Origin: an uncultured Flavobacteriaceae bacterium
GTDB taxonomy: Bacteria > Bacteroidota > Bacteroidia > Flavobacteriales > Flavobacteriaceae
Length of the DNA stretch: 23,271 nucleotides
Direction of reading: 5' to 3'
Assembly: GCA_913031655.1 (NCBI GenBank)
Contig: CAJWFY010000008.1
Span: forward strand, 1 to 23,271
Shown here: positions 23,141-23,271 of the stretch, piece by piece
Layout of the letters: the number at the start of each line of letters is the position of its first letter
Position numbering within the stretch: the first letter of the stretch is position 1
Program-made: the position numbers and the translations under genes
Notes under the pieces: model-generated
Database searches by the model: none
The model's input: only the letters and a program-made list of their open reading frames with translations
Told to the model about the DNA's origin: nothing

Positions 23141-23271
23141 TTTATTATTTGAACAATATTCTCAATACCAAACCATAGACATTGTTTTAGAGATTACTGC
23201 AGTTGTATTTGGTTTATTGAGTGTTTGGTTCTCTAAGAATAATAATATTCTTGTATTTCCAACGGGAATGA
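23124..23271 (+). CDS. pnuC: PnuC-family vitamin transporter, N-terminal part (cut by window edge)
   Basis: The 49 visible residues (MYQIFDLLFEQYSQYQTIDI then VLEITAVVFGLLSVWFSKNN and ILVFPTGM) match the start of PnuC-type transporters: a first helix with the FGLLSVWF pattern followed by N-I-L-V-F-P-T-G. PnuC proteins carry nicotinamide riboside, and the related PnuT of Bacteroidota is predicted to carry thiamin. The YkoF-like neighbour, overlapping by 17 bases, makes thiamin a reasonable alternative. The remaining helices lie outside the window. Confidence 0.85.
   Translation, partial: MYQIFDLLFEQYSQYQTIDIVLEITAVVFGLLSVWFSKNNNILVFPTGM

Overview
The window is about 70% A+T and comes from a member of the Bacteroidota, most likely a small-genome Flavobacteriia. 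The evidence is the gene content (gldD and gldE, paired exbD genes, carboxypeptidase-regulatory-domain TonB receptors, atpDC away from other ATP synthase genes), the near absence of Shine-Dalgarno sequences, and -7 promoter elements of the Bacteroidota form TAnnTTTG. It reads as ordinary chromosomal core. I see no mobile element, CRISPR array, rRNA or tRNA gene, and no gene-free stretch longer than about 175 bp.

Layout. 1-2340 (+): energy module for outer-membrane transport (probable exbB tail, a four-helix membrane protein, two exbD genes), a terminator, then a PorT-like beta-barrel protein. 2468-5377 (+): large TonB-dependent receptor with its own terminator. 5527-7328 (+): atpD-atpC. 7379-9196 (+): a second, smaller TonB-dependent receptor. 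9170-11249 (-): YtcJ-like amidohydrolase lipoprotein and recX. 11304-13403 (-): HU, a 29-residue very basic peptide gene (13002-13091), and RNase G. 13504-17824 (+): mutY, ssb, gldE, gldD and an EamA-type transporter. 17817-21237 (-): an M16 protease pair, one active and one pseudo-peptidase. 21412-23271 (+): rplU-rpmA, an Sfp-type phosphopantetheinyl transferase, a YkoF-like small protein and the start of a PnuC-family transporter cut by the window edge.

How the genes fit together. The ExbB/ExbD-type genes would supply proton-motive-force energy to TonB, which powers receptors such as the two encoded here. gldD and gldE belong to the gliding motility/type IX secretion gene set and sit beside mutY and ssb, an arrangement I recall from other Flavobacteriia. 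The terminators at about 1611, 5401, 11278 and 14553 and the TAnnTTTG elements divide the window into several transcription units.

The most interesting items are the tiny basic ORF between HU and RNase G (a candidate small ribosomal or RNA-binding protein), the two perfect inverted repeats between it and rng, the active/inactive M16 pair whose inactive member carries an extra C-terminal domain, the variable lysine/alanine repeat tail of bL21, and the YkoF-like/PnuC pair that hints at thiamin uptake. I found no convincing new multi-gene system.
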